Source: Paenibacillaceae bacterium (GTDB taxonomy: Bacteria > Bacillota > Bacilli > Paenibacillales > NBRC-103111). From it: a stretch of 64,000 nt of DNA. Location of the stretch: positions 221,272-285,271 of the forward strand of contig JAQSYI010000011.1 of the NCBI GenBank assembly GCA_029256185.1. The letters run 5' to 3'. Made by a program: the position numbers and the translations under genes. Below are positions 25,302 through 32,289 of this stretch, piece after piece (the stretch's first letter is position 1; the number at the start of each line of letters is the position of its first letter). Under the pieces are notes generated by a model. The model did not search any database and was not told where the DNA came from. It saw nothing but the letters and a program-made list of their open reading frames with translations.

Positions 25302-26027
25302 ATGCGTTTGCGAGGAAGAAAGGGGATCCGCCAGTCGCTGGAACGGCAGCCGGATCTTATTGTGCTGGACCCTGCCAGCTTGAAGGGGCAATGGTCCCGC
25401 CACTTTGGCAACAGCAATCCCATCCATGTGGAACTGGGCATGGGCAAGGGCCGTTTTATCAGCGAGCTGTCACGGCGCAATCCCGGTATCAACTATATCG
25501 GAGTGGACATGTACGACGAATTGCTCCGCAGAGCCGCGGAGAAGGCCAGACTGTGCCATGGCGGTCTGGAGGAAGGACAGCGCATCCCCAATCTGGCACT
25601 GGCGCTGTTCAACATCGAGCATGTGCTGGATATGTTCGAGGCAGAGGAGATTGAGCGGGTTTACCTGAACTTCAGCGATCCGTGGCCGAAGAAGCGGCAT
25701 GCGCGCAGAAGGCTCACCCATGCCAATTTTCTGCAGAAGTACAGCCGTATTCTGAACAACTCGGGCGAAATTCACTTCAAGACCGATTCCCGTGACTTAT
25801 TCGAATTTTCCTTGAATTCCTTTGCCGATTCCGGTCTGCGGATGCGCAGCATTTCCCTGGATCTGCATCAAGAGGGACTACGCGAAGATATGGTGCAGAC
25901 TGAATACGAGCTGAAGTTTTTCGAAAAGGGTATGCCGATTTACCGCTGCGAGGTGGTTATCGGAGCCGACGCATTGCGTGTCCATGAAGCTGCCCTGGCT
26001 GAGCCGGAAGAGACCAACGAATCTTAA
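25302..26027 (+). CDS. trmB: tRNA (guanine-N7-)-methyltransferase
   Basis: From ATG 25302 (GGAGG 9 bp upstream; the ATG at 25293 abuts the ribosome site) the protein has 241 residues. It shows the TrmB signatures 'VELGMGKGRFISELS' near residue 47 for SAM binding and 'YLNFSDPWPKKRHARRRLT' near 125, then 'GEIHFKTDSRDLFEFS'. It methylates G46 in the variable loop of tRNA. The extra ~20 residues at the C-terminus are Ala/Glu-rich and probably disordered. It appears monocistronic. Confidence 0.95.
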   Translation: MRLRGRKGIRQSLERQPDLIVLDPASLKGQWSRHFGNSNPIHVELGMGKGRFISELSRRNPGINYIGVDMYDELLRRAAEKARLCHGGLEEGQRIPNLALALFNIEHVLDMFEAEEIERVYLNFSDPWPKKRHARRRLTHANFLQKYSRILNNSGEIHFKTDSRDLFEFSLNSFADSGLRMRSISLDLHQEGLREDMVQTEYELKFFEKGMPIYRCEVVIGADALRVHEAALAEPEETNES

Positions 26028-26043
26028 ACTTTCCTTAAACGCG

Positions 26044-26076
26044 AAGAGAGCGGCTATTATATGGCCGCTCTCTTTG
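26044..26076. terminator. Bidirectional terminator between trmB and the PAP2 gene
   Basis: AAGAGAGCGGC (26044-26054) pairs with GCCGCTCTCTT (26064-26074), followed by a short T-run on the plus strand. It lies between convergent genes. Confidence 0.85.
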
Positions 26077-26096
26077 GTACTATATTGGAAGCGAGC

Positions 26097-26618
26097 CTAG
26101 AAGAGACTCCATGTGAGAAAGGCTGAAGCAATCCCCAACAAGCCTCCCACAATGCAATCCGAGGGATAATGCAGCCCCAGATACATACGGGACAGACTCA
26201 CGATGCAGGCCAGAGGAAGCAGCACCAGAGCCAACGAAGGGCTGGCCAATACGAAGGGAACAACGACAGCGAAGATGGCGGTTGTATGTCCCGATGGAAA
26301 AGAATGATCAGTCAGCGGGTTCTTGCATATATTAGTGTGGGGCAGGACAAGGTATGGACGGAGCCGCGGATATTTCTTCTTGATCAGGGCAACGGGAAGA
26401 TGGCTAAGAGTCAGCGCTAGAAAGGCTTGCATTCCCACCGTATTCCAGGGCTCAGGGGCAAAAACCGACATGCCAAGCGTGAACAGCAGGGTGATGGTGG
26501 CCCCGCCAAGGTGCGTGATGCGGGTTAGCAGCCATCTCAGCAAATTGTGCTGCCAGCTGTTTACCCACCGGAACATCTCCAACTCTCTATATTGCAGCCA
26601 GGTCACAACACGGCTCAT
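26097..26618 (-). CDS. PAP2-superfamily membrane phosphatase
   Basis: The 173-residue membrane protein carries the three phosphatase motifs: KKKYPRLRP (motif 1, near residue 80), PSGHT (motif 2, near 108) and 'SRMYLGLHYPSDCIVGG' (motif 3, near 141). Five to six hydrophobic segments are visible. Members dephosphorylate undecaprenyl pyrophosphate, phosphatidylglycerol phosphate or phosphatidic acid; the subfamily cannot be settled here. It is divergent from the GT4 gene, with which it could share a role in envelope lipids. Confidence 0.9.
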   Translation of the reverse strand: MSRVVTWLQYRELEMFRWVNSWQHNLLRWLLTRITHLGGATITLLFTLGMSVFAPEPWNTVGMQAFLALTLSHLPVALIKKKYPRLRPYLVLPHTNICKNPLTDHSFPSGHTTAIFAVVVPFVLASPSLALVLLPLACIVSLSRMYLGLHYPSDCIVGGLLGIASAFLTWSLF

Positions 26619-26674
26619 GCGGACCGCCTCCTAATGAAATCTATATTATGCTTTAATCTTAATTATCGTTTGTT

Positions 26675-26744
26675 AAACCTGCATCAACTGCAATGCCGAG
26701 AAATATAAAAATTACGATTGGACAGAGAAGTTTTATGCAGGTTT
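26675..26744. repeat. 10-bp inverted repeat upstream of the PAP2 gene
   Basis: AAACCTGCAT (26675-26684) and ATGCAGGTTT (26735-26744) form a perfect inverted repeat with a 50-bp AT-rich centre. It could be an operator pair for the divergent genes. Confidence 0.4.
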
Positions 26745-26780
26745 GATGATTCAATAACAAATCTGGCGTACAATAATTAT

Positions 26781-26943
26781 TAGGGCGTGTTTGAAAACTC
26801 CGGGGGAGCAGGTTTCCTCGATTTTTCGTTTCTGGCAAGGCACTTTTGCGCAGGCGTACCGGGGTACGTCAAGCGAAAGTAACGCAGCCAGAGGCGAAAA
26901 GGCGGTGAAAGATGCCCCCAGGCGAGTTTTCAGACACGCCCTA
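26781..26943 (+). mobile_element. MITE-like element, copy 3
   Basis: The 163-bp element starts TAGGGCGTGTTTGAAAACTC and ends GAGTTTTCAGACACGCCCTA, an almost perfect inverted match, with outer TA on both sides. It ends 74 bp before the start codon of the GT4 gene, so it may carry or displace that gene's promoter. Confidence 0.88.
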
Positions 26944-27016
26944 GGGAACCATCTCGAATGACAACCGGTCTCGGCGGCAAAGTGATGTGAAGACCAGAAT
27001 CGGAGGGGGAATACTC

Positions 27017-28195
27017 GTGAGAGTGGCATTGTTTACCGATACTTTTTTGCCGGATGTAAACGGAGTCGCCCGAACACTTGGACGCTGGGTCGAATATCTG
27101 GAGAGTCAGGGAGTGACCTGCCGGGTGTTTGCTCCGCAAAGCGACAATGGAGCCGGATCGGATTACAACAGTTCGATGGTGGAGCGGTTTTACAGCATTC
27201 CTTTCCTATTATATCCAGAGTGCAAGCTGGCTATCCCCAACCCTCTCAGTATCAAAAAAACGCTGCAAGAGTTTAAGCCGGATATCATTCATTGCGCCAC
27301 CCCGTTTAATCTGGGGCTCTTCGGACTCCATTATGCCAAGAAACATAAAATTCCGTTCGTAGCCTCCTACCATACCCATTTTGACCAGTACTTGCAATAC
27401 TACAAGATCCAATGGGTAGAAGGAATGCTATGGCGTTATCTGGGCTGGTTCCATCAAACCTGCCGCAGGATCTATGTTCCCTCCAAGTCCACGCTTCATT
27501 ATCTGGAAGAGCGGGGATTTCAGAATCTGGAGGTATGGAGCCGCGGCGTGGATGTGTCCCGGTTTCACCCTGAGGTCGACCGCCAGGCGGTTCTGCAGGC
27601 GGCAGGCGCTGACCCCGCAAAACAGACTCTACTATATGTAGGGCGATTGGCACCCGAGAAAAGCGTGGATGTGCTTCTGGAGGCCTATGAGAATCTGCCT
27701 GAGCGGTGGAAGGGGAAAACGGAGCTGATTTTGATCGGAGACGGACCCTTATACAAGGAGTTATCCGAAACCTATAGGGAGCAGGAGGATATCCGCTTCC
27801 TTGGGTTCAAAGAGGGCAAGGAGCTCTGCGACATGTTCGCGGCGGCGGACATGTTCGTCTTCCCGTCAGCCACGGAAACCTTCGGGAATGTGGTTCTGGA
27901 GGCCATGGCTTCGGGAACGGCCGTTATCGGAGCGAACGCGGGAGGAGTTTCCGATACCGTTAGCCATATGAAGACCGGATGGTTGTGTCCTGTAGGGGAT
28001 GCAGTGGCGTTCACCCAAGCGATGACCGCTCTACTGGATGATCAGGCGCTTCGACAAAAACTGAGCCGGTCCGGCAGACAATACAGTGAGCAGCAATCAT
28101 GGGAATCGATCTTCTACAGGCTGCTCGACAGTTATCGACATGTTGTTCCGGAGGGCGGAGATTTGTCGGATCAGCCGCTGGCTACTGCCAAATGA
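27017..28195 (+). CDS. Family 4 glycosyltransferase (GT-B fold)
   Basis: The GTG at 27017 lies 6 bp after GGAGGGGGA and gives the family-typical start MRVALFTDTFLPDVNGVART (392 residues). The N-terminal domain has 'ASYHTHFDQYLQYY'; the C-terminal nucleotide-sugar domain has 'LLYVGRLAPEKSVDVLLEAY' near 206 and the EX7E motif in 'SATETFGNVVLEAMASG' near 287. It resembles MgtA/PimB-like and diacylglycerol glucosyltransferase-like enzymes that transfer hexose to a lipid. Donor and acceptor cannot be read from sequence. It has its own terminator. Confidence 0.9.
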   Translation: MRVALFTDTFLPDVNGVARTLGRWVEYLESQGVTCRVFAPQSDNGAGSDYNSSMVERFYSIPFLLYPECKLAIPNPLSIKKTLQEFKPDIIHCATPFNLGLFGLHYAKKHKIPFVASYHTHFDQYLQYYKIQWVEGMLWRYLGWFHQTCRRIYVPSKSTLHYLEERGFQNLEVWSRGVDVSRFHPEVDRQAVLQAAGADPAKQTLLYVGRLAPEKSVDVLLEAYENLPERWKGKTELILIGDGPLYKELSETYREQEDIRFLGFKEGKELCDMFAAADMFVFPSATETFGNVVLEAMASGTAVIGANAGGVSDTVSHMKTGWLCPVGDAVAFTQAMTALLDDQALRQKLSRSGRQYSEQQSWESIFYRLLDSYRHVVPEGGDLSDQPLATAK

Positions 28196-28210
28196 GCAGA
28201 TTTTTTTGTT

Positions 28211-28244
28211 GAGCCCTGACGATGCGGCTGCGTTGTCAGGGGTT
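28211..28244 (+). terminator. Terminator of the GT4 gene
   Basis: GAGCCCTGAC (28211-28220) pairs with GTCAGGGGTTC (28234-28244, one bulge), followed by ATTTGTTT. Confidence 0.75.
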
Positions 28245-28247
28245 CAT

Positions 28248-28276
28248 TTGTTTCTTCGGCGATAAACGTTTATAAT
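28248..28276 (+). promoter_or_regulatory. Candidate promoter of the GT2 gene with long leader
   Basis: TTGTTT (28248-28253), 17 bp, TATAAT (28271-28276). Transcription would start near 28283 and leave a leader of about 285 bp before the GT2 start codon. No known riboswitch motif was recognised in the leader. Confidence 0.5.
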
Positions 28277-28568
28277 GTGCCCGTAATGGGAATTTGAACC
28301 AATTACCTTTTTGTCCGAATGAAATCCATGGATAAAAGAAGAAACTAAGACAGAATGAGTTTGGATGCGATAGCCGGAGCAATCTCCCATTTGTATTCCC
28401 TTTATTGGCCTTATACCGCCGCATTGGAGTGGTTTGGGGCTTTTGACAAATGAGGGCAAAGAGAGGAAAATCAAGATCGGCGTCGTGCCAGAAGCAGAAA
28501 GACGGTTACACACATAGAGAAAAGAAAAGATGAAAAAAAGGGAAGCAATTAAAAAAAGGGGGCTTACC

Positions 28569-29807
28569 ATGCTGGATCGTATTGTATTTGGGTTGCAGAT
28601 CATCTTGGCCATTAGCGGGGTTTACCAACTTGTACTTACGTTTTTTGGTTGGTTTCGCCAAAAACGCAAGCAAAGCTTCAAGCCTCAAAAATCGTTTGCG
28701 ATTCTTGTTGCCGCCCACAACGAAGAGGCTGTTGTAGGAGCGCTTATCGAGAATTTGAAGGGCCTGAATTATCCGAAGGATCTGTATGACGTTATGGTGA
28801 TCTGCGACAACTGCAATGACGGCACCGCCGATATCGCCCGCAGTCATGGGGTGTATGCCTTTGAGCGCTTCAATCCCAGCCTCCGCGGCAAAGGGTATGC
28901 CATTGAGTGGATGCTGAAGGAGCTGTGGAAGCTGCCGCGAAGCTACGACGGCGTGGTGATCTTCGATGCGGACAACCTGGTTGAGAAGGATTTCCTGATC
29001 CACATGAACAACGATCTGTGCTCAGGCCACCGTGTGGTCCAAGCCTATCTGGATACGAAGAATCCCTATGATTCCTGGGTTACCTCGTCCTATGCCATTT
29101 CGTATTGGTTTTGCAACCGGCTGTGGCAGATGTCCCGCACCAATCTGGGAATGGCCAACTTTCTGGGCGGCACGGGCATGTGCTTTGAGTCCAGCCTCCT
29201 GAAGGAAATGGGTTGGGGCGCAACCAGCCTGGTTGAGGATCTTGAATTCACCATGCGCTGCATCAAGAGAGGGATCAACCCCTATTTTGATTACGACGCC
29301 AAGGTATACGACGAGAAGCCGCTCAGCTTCAAGGCTTCCGCCCGGCAGCGCCTGCGCTGGATGCAAGGGCACTTTGACGTGGCCCGCCGCTACTTTTTCC
29401 CGCTGCTGGGGAGAGGGTTGAAGGAGGCCAGCTGGACCAAGATCGATGCCGCTTTCTATGCCCTGAACGCTTATAATTTCCTGTTGGGCGCAGTAGTGAC
29501 CTGCCTTCTATGGGCGGATCAATTGATCAACAACGGCAATCCGTATTTTACTTCGTTGTTTGAACAAGCTCCGTTGGCGTTCGCCATCCTGTACGGAATG
29601 AATATCATCGTTCTTCCTGCAGTTCTGTTGGTGGAGAAGATTCCTCTGAAAATCTGGAAGTCGCTGATTCTGTTCCCGGTGTTTATGGTGACCTGGTATC
29701 CCATTACCTTGTACGCCTTCTTCACCCAGAACAACAAGCAGTGGAGCCATACCCAGCACACCCGTGCAATCCGGCTGGAAGAAGTTCGGAGCAAGCAGGC
29801 CAGTTAA
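28569..29807 (+). CDS. Processive family 2 glycosyltransferase, membrane bound
   Basis: From ATG 28569 (AAGGGGG 7 bp upstream) the protein has 412 residues: one N-terminal membrane helix, a GT2 domain with 'VAAHNEEAVVGALIENL' near 38, 'FDADNLVEKDFL' near 128 (DxD), 'EDLEFTMRC' near 217 (the acidic ED motif) and QRLRW near 254 (the QxxRW signature of processive synthases), and three to four C-terminal membrane helices. It probably makes and exports a beta-linked homopolymer or extends a surface glycan, like IcaA or cellulose synthase relatives. There are no accessory genes beside it. It is followed by periodic hairpins and infC. Confidence 0.9.
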   Translation: MLDRIVFGLQIILAISGVYQLVLTFFGWFRQKRKQSFKPQKSFAILVAAHNEEAVVGALIENLKGLNYPKDLYDVMVICDNCNDGTADIARSHGVYAFERFNPSLRGKGYAIEWMLKELWKLPRSYDGVVIFDADNLVEKDFLIHMNNDLCSGHRVVQAYLDTKNPYDSWVTSSYAISYWFCNRLWQMSRTNLGMANFLGGTGMCFESSLLKEMGWGATSLVEDLEFTMRCIKRGINPYFDYDAKVYDEKPLSFKASARQRLRWMQGHFDVARRYFFPLLGRGLKEASWTKIDAAFYALNAYNFLLGAVVTCLLWADQLINNGNPYFTSLFEQAPLAFAILYGMNIIVLPAVLLVEKIPLKIWKSLILFPVFMVTWYPITLYAFFTQNNKQWSHTQHTRAIRLEEVRSKQAS

Positions 29808-29813
29808 TTAATT

Positions 29814-30017
29814 CCAAGAAAGTGAAGGAGACGCTGCGAAGCTGATTCCGGGTACTTTGGCGGGGCCCGGCGAGATTAGCCCAAGAAAGTGAAGCGGATG
29901 CTTCGAGGCGGATGCCGATTACTTTCTTGGGGACCCGGAAAGCATCCCACCAAAGTGAAGGAGACGCTGCGAAGCTGATTCCGGGTACTTTGGCGGGGCC
30001 CGGCGAGATTAGCCCAA
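29814..30017 (+). repeat. Three ~67-bp hairpin repeats upstream of infC
   Basis: Three units contain CCAARAAAGT-type and ACTTTCTTGG-type arms: 29814-29860, 29881-29930 (perfect 10-bp stem) and 29950-29993. The first and third units include an identical 66-bp direct repeat (29819-29884 and 29952-30017). A fourth, partial unit begins at 30014. They lie between the GT2 stop codon and the infC promoter. Confidence 0.85.
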
Positions 30018-30035
30018 AAAAGTGAAGCAAATCTG

Positions 30036-30064
30036 TTTGACATGTTTAGCCGCGTATGATACAC
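30036..30064 (+). promoter_or_regulatory. Candidate promoter of infC-rpmI-rplT
   Basis: TTGACA near 30037 is followed after 17 bp by TACACT (four of six matches to TATAAT). The transcript would begin with a ~200-base leader that contains the attenuator hairpin. Confidence 0.5.
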
Positions 30065-30191
30065 TTTTCAAGTGCTATCAAGAAGAAGCGCCCGCTTCTC
30101 ACCTGACCGACCCGACGTGAACGCGCCGGTGCGTTGGCTGGTTCTTAGTCACTTAAGTTAACTTTTTGAGTTGCTTATGATGCGAGACGAC

Positions 30192-30225
30192 AGGATGTGG
30201 GCGGTTTGCTGCCTGCATCCTTTTT
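30192..30225 (+). terminator. Leader attenuator of infC (L20-leader type)
   Basis: AGGATGTGGGC pairs with GCCTGCATCCT (30192-30202 and 30211-30221) and is followed by a T-run, about 45 bp before the infC start. In Bacillus the same position carries the L20-leader terminator, through which ribosomal protein L20 turns down infC-rpmI-rplT. The assignment rests on position and structure. Confidence 0.75.
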
Positions 30226-30267
30226 GTTTGTTTGGTTAAGGTGAGAAATTCGTGGAGGTGGAAGGTT

Positions 30268-30774
30268 ATTAGCAAGGACCATATGATTAACGAAGAGATT
30301 CGCGCGAAGGAAGTACGCTTGATCGGACCCGACAGCGAGCAATTGGGCATCAAGCCATTTCGTGAAGCACTGCAGATTGCACAAGATGCGAATCTCGACC
30401 TGGTAAATGTAGCTCCGACCGCTAAGCCGCCGGTTTGCCGGATCATGGATTACGGCAAATTCCGTTATGAAACGCAGAAGAAGGAAAAGGAAGCCCGCAA
30501 GAATCAGAAGATTGTGGATCTGAAGGAAGTCCGCTTCAGCGCAACAATCGATGAACATGACTTCCAAACCAAGCTCCGCAATGTTCTGAAGTTTATCCAG
30601 GATGGAGATAAGGTGAAATGCAGCGTTCGCTTCCGCGGACGGGAAATCACCCATTCCCAGATTGGGCAGCGGGTACTGGAGCGGGTAGCCACAGAGGCTG
30701 AAGCGATCTGTATCGTAGAGCGCAGGCCGAAGCTGGAAGGCCGCAGCATGATCATGATTCTCGCGCCGAAGTGA
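30268..30774 (+). CDS. infC: Translation initiation factor IF-3, AUU start
   Basis: The mature sequence SKDHMINEEIRAKEVRLIG matches the IF3 N-terminus; 'PPVCRIMDYGKFRYE' near 57 and 'DKVKCSVRFRGREITHSQIG' near 115 are conserved in both domains. The codon before SKD is ATT (30268-30270), 9 bp after GGAGG, and no ATG or GTG fits better; an AUU start is characteristic of infC, where IF3 discriminates against its own unusual start codon. The protein has 168 residues. It prevents 30S-50S association and checks start codons. First gene of the infC-rpmI-rplT operon. Confidence 0.95.
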   Translation: MSKDHMINEEIRAKEVRLIGPDSEQLGIKPFREALQIAQDANLDLVNVAPTAKPPVCRIMDYGKFRYETQKKEKEARKNQKIVDLKEVRFSATIDEHDFQTKLRNVLKFIQDGDKVKCSVRFRGREITHSQIGQRVLERVATEAEAICIVERRPKLEGRSMIMILAPK

Positions 30775-30906
30775 CCGGCCTCTCCTAGTGCAGGCTTAGG
30801 CCGAATCATCGTAAGCAAGAACATATAAGGTTCGCGCATGTTTGCGATACCGCCGCCGCTTTTTAGCACAGCAACAGAATTGATTAACTTTTGGGAGGAC
30901 TCACGC

Positions 30907-31107
30907 ATGCCTAAGATGAAAACTCACCGTGGCGCTGCCAAGCGTTTCACGAAAACAGGTTCCGGAAAAATCAAAAGAAACAAGGCCTTCAAACGCCATC
31001 TGTTGGAGCACAAGAGCTCCGGCCGCAAAGCTGGACTGAGCGGACCGGCAATCGTATCGAGCGGCGATGTGAAGCGCATTAAATCGCTGTTGGTTTACGT
31101 GAAGTAA
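30907..31107 (+). CDS. rpmI: 50S ribosomal protein L35
   Basis: The 66-residue basic protein begins [20 protein letters not shown], the L35 signature. The ATG at 30907 follows GGGAGG by 9 bp. It is the middle gene of infC-rpmI-rplT. Confidence 0.98.
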   Translation: MPKMKTHRGAAKRFTKTGSGKIKRNKAFKRHLLEHKSSGRKAGLSGPAIVSSGDVKRIKSLLVYVK

Positions 31108-31120
31108 GCAACCCGTGCAC

Positions 31121-31202
31121 CAGATTTACTCAAAACTAAGCGGATGCTTTCGAAGCCAGTTTTTCGCTTCTGCTGCTGCGCTTAGCAGATTTACTCAAAA
31201 CT
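31121..31202 (+). promoter_or_regulatory. Structured rpmI-rplT spacer
   Basis: The 17-base direct repeat CAGATTTACTCAAAACT occurs at 31121-31137 and 31186-31202. Between them CTAAGCG (31136-31142) can pair with CGCTTAG (31179-31185). The second copy lies directly before the rplT ribosome site. A role in translational control by L20 is possible but not shown. Confidence 0.5.
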
Positions 31203-31220
31203 TTTAGGAGGCTGACCACT

Positions 31221-31580
31221 ATGGCAAGAGTTAAGGGCGGGTTCGTCACTCGTCGTCGTCATAAAAAAGTATTGAAGCTGGCGAAGGGCTATTTCGGCTC
31301 CAAGCACCGTTTATTCAGAACCGCTAATGAGCAAGTAATGAAATCCCTGATGTACGCATTCCGCGACCGCCGTCAAGTGAAGCGCGATTTCCGCAAGCTG
31401 TGGATCGCCCGGATCAACGCAGCTTCCCGTCAAAACGGTCTGTCCTACAGCAAGTTCATGTATGGCTTGAAGCTGGCTGGTGTGGACGTAAACCGCAAGA
31501 TTCTGGCTGATCTGGCTGTTACAGACGCCAAAGCGTTCTCTGATCTGGCTGAAGCAGCCAAGCTGAAGCTGAACGCCTAG
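31221..31580 (+). CDS. rplT: 50S ribosomal protein L20
   Basis: The 119-residue basic protein begins [19 protein letters not shown] and contains '[20 protein letters not shown]', both L20 signatures. It is needed for early 50S assembly and is the expected autoregulator of the operon. Last gene of the operon, with a terminator 90 bp downstream. Confidence 0.98.
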   Translation: MARVKGGFVTRRRHKKVLKLAKGYFGSKHRLFRTANEQVMKSLMYAFRDRRQVKRDFRKLWIARINAASRQNGLSYSKFMYGLKLAGVDVNRKILADLAVTDAKAFSDLAEAAKLKLNA

Positions 31581-31672
31581 TCCGGCTGCAAGTTGAAGCA
31601 GAACGTACAGTTCCGGCTGCATGTATGGAAGCTTAGATTAGTTTCCTAGCGCGGCCGGAGTGATTTTCATAG

Positions 31673-31706
31673 AGAGTGGGGGAGCATGCTCCTCCGCTCT
31701 TTTGGT
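31673..31706 (+). terminator. Terminator of infC-rpmI-rplT
   Basis: AGAGTGGGGGAG pairs with CTCCTCCGCTCT around CATG (minor mismatch), followed by TTTTGGTTTTT. Confidence 0.85.
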
Positions 31707-31787
31707 TTTTCCCGGGGATCAGGCTATGCGGAGGGGAACCGGGGGCGTTCCGGGGGTGTTCCCCCAACACGGGCCGTTCTCATGATG

Positions 31788-31813
31788 AATAGAGGAACGG
31801 AAATTCCCTTATT
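31788..31813. repeat. Solitary palindrome of the AATAAGGGAA type
   Basis: AATAGAGGAA-N6-TTCCCTTATT closely matches the first palindrome of the element at 4198, including flanking bases. No partner palindromes follow, so it is a fragment. The gap 31707-32119 has no gene; it contains degenerate 'GGCTCCAGC'-like repeats. Confidence 0.6.
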
Positions 31814-32119
31814 TCCCGCGCAGCGGGAGAGCCCGGGCAGGTGTGAGCCTGATTTACCCGCCGAAGCGCTCATGCATCCCTCCCGCCTATGCGCCGCCTC
31901 AACTCCAGCACGGCTCCAGCCCCAGCACGGGTCCAACTCCAGCATGGCTCCAGCCCTGGCGAGGGCGGACCAGCTGGAATGAGCGTCGGTGACAAGCCGC
32001 TGTTACATAAATAAGTCACCCTCGACCGCATTTCCCTTCATAAAGGTGAAGTTTTGACGTTATGGAAGATTGTGGGGCTATTTTGAGATGGAAGGGGGCC
32101 ATAGGCGCTTTTTTGCCGG

Positions 32120-32149
32120 TTGAGAGCTTGGCCCAAAGAATGCTACAAT
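32120..32149 (+). promoter_or_regulatory. Candidate promoter of the lyase operon
   Basis: TTGAGA (32120-32125), 18 bp, TACAAT (32144-32149), about 140 bp upstream of the heparinase-like gene. Confidence 0.5.
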
Positions 32150-32289
32150 ATTTTCAGCCGGAAAAAAACGGAGATTCCATGGTTGCCAATGACGGGGTGC
32201 GCCGATTTATTGAAACGTTTAAACACGGCCTTCCAAGCAACCGTTTACAAATCTTCGTAATCGACCAAAAAAGAAAAAGGGGTGGTTGT

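Noticed and set aside
28277..28568. c-di-GMP riboswitch in the GT2 leader
   Set aside because: The conserved GEMM cores could not be found.
32211..32226. cre site before the heparinase-like gene (GAAACGTTTAAAC)
   Set aside because: The CG is not at the right distance from the TG and CA positions; it is only a GTTTAAAC palindrome.
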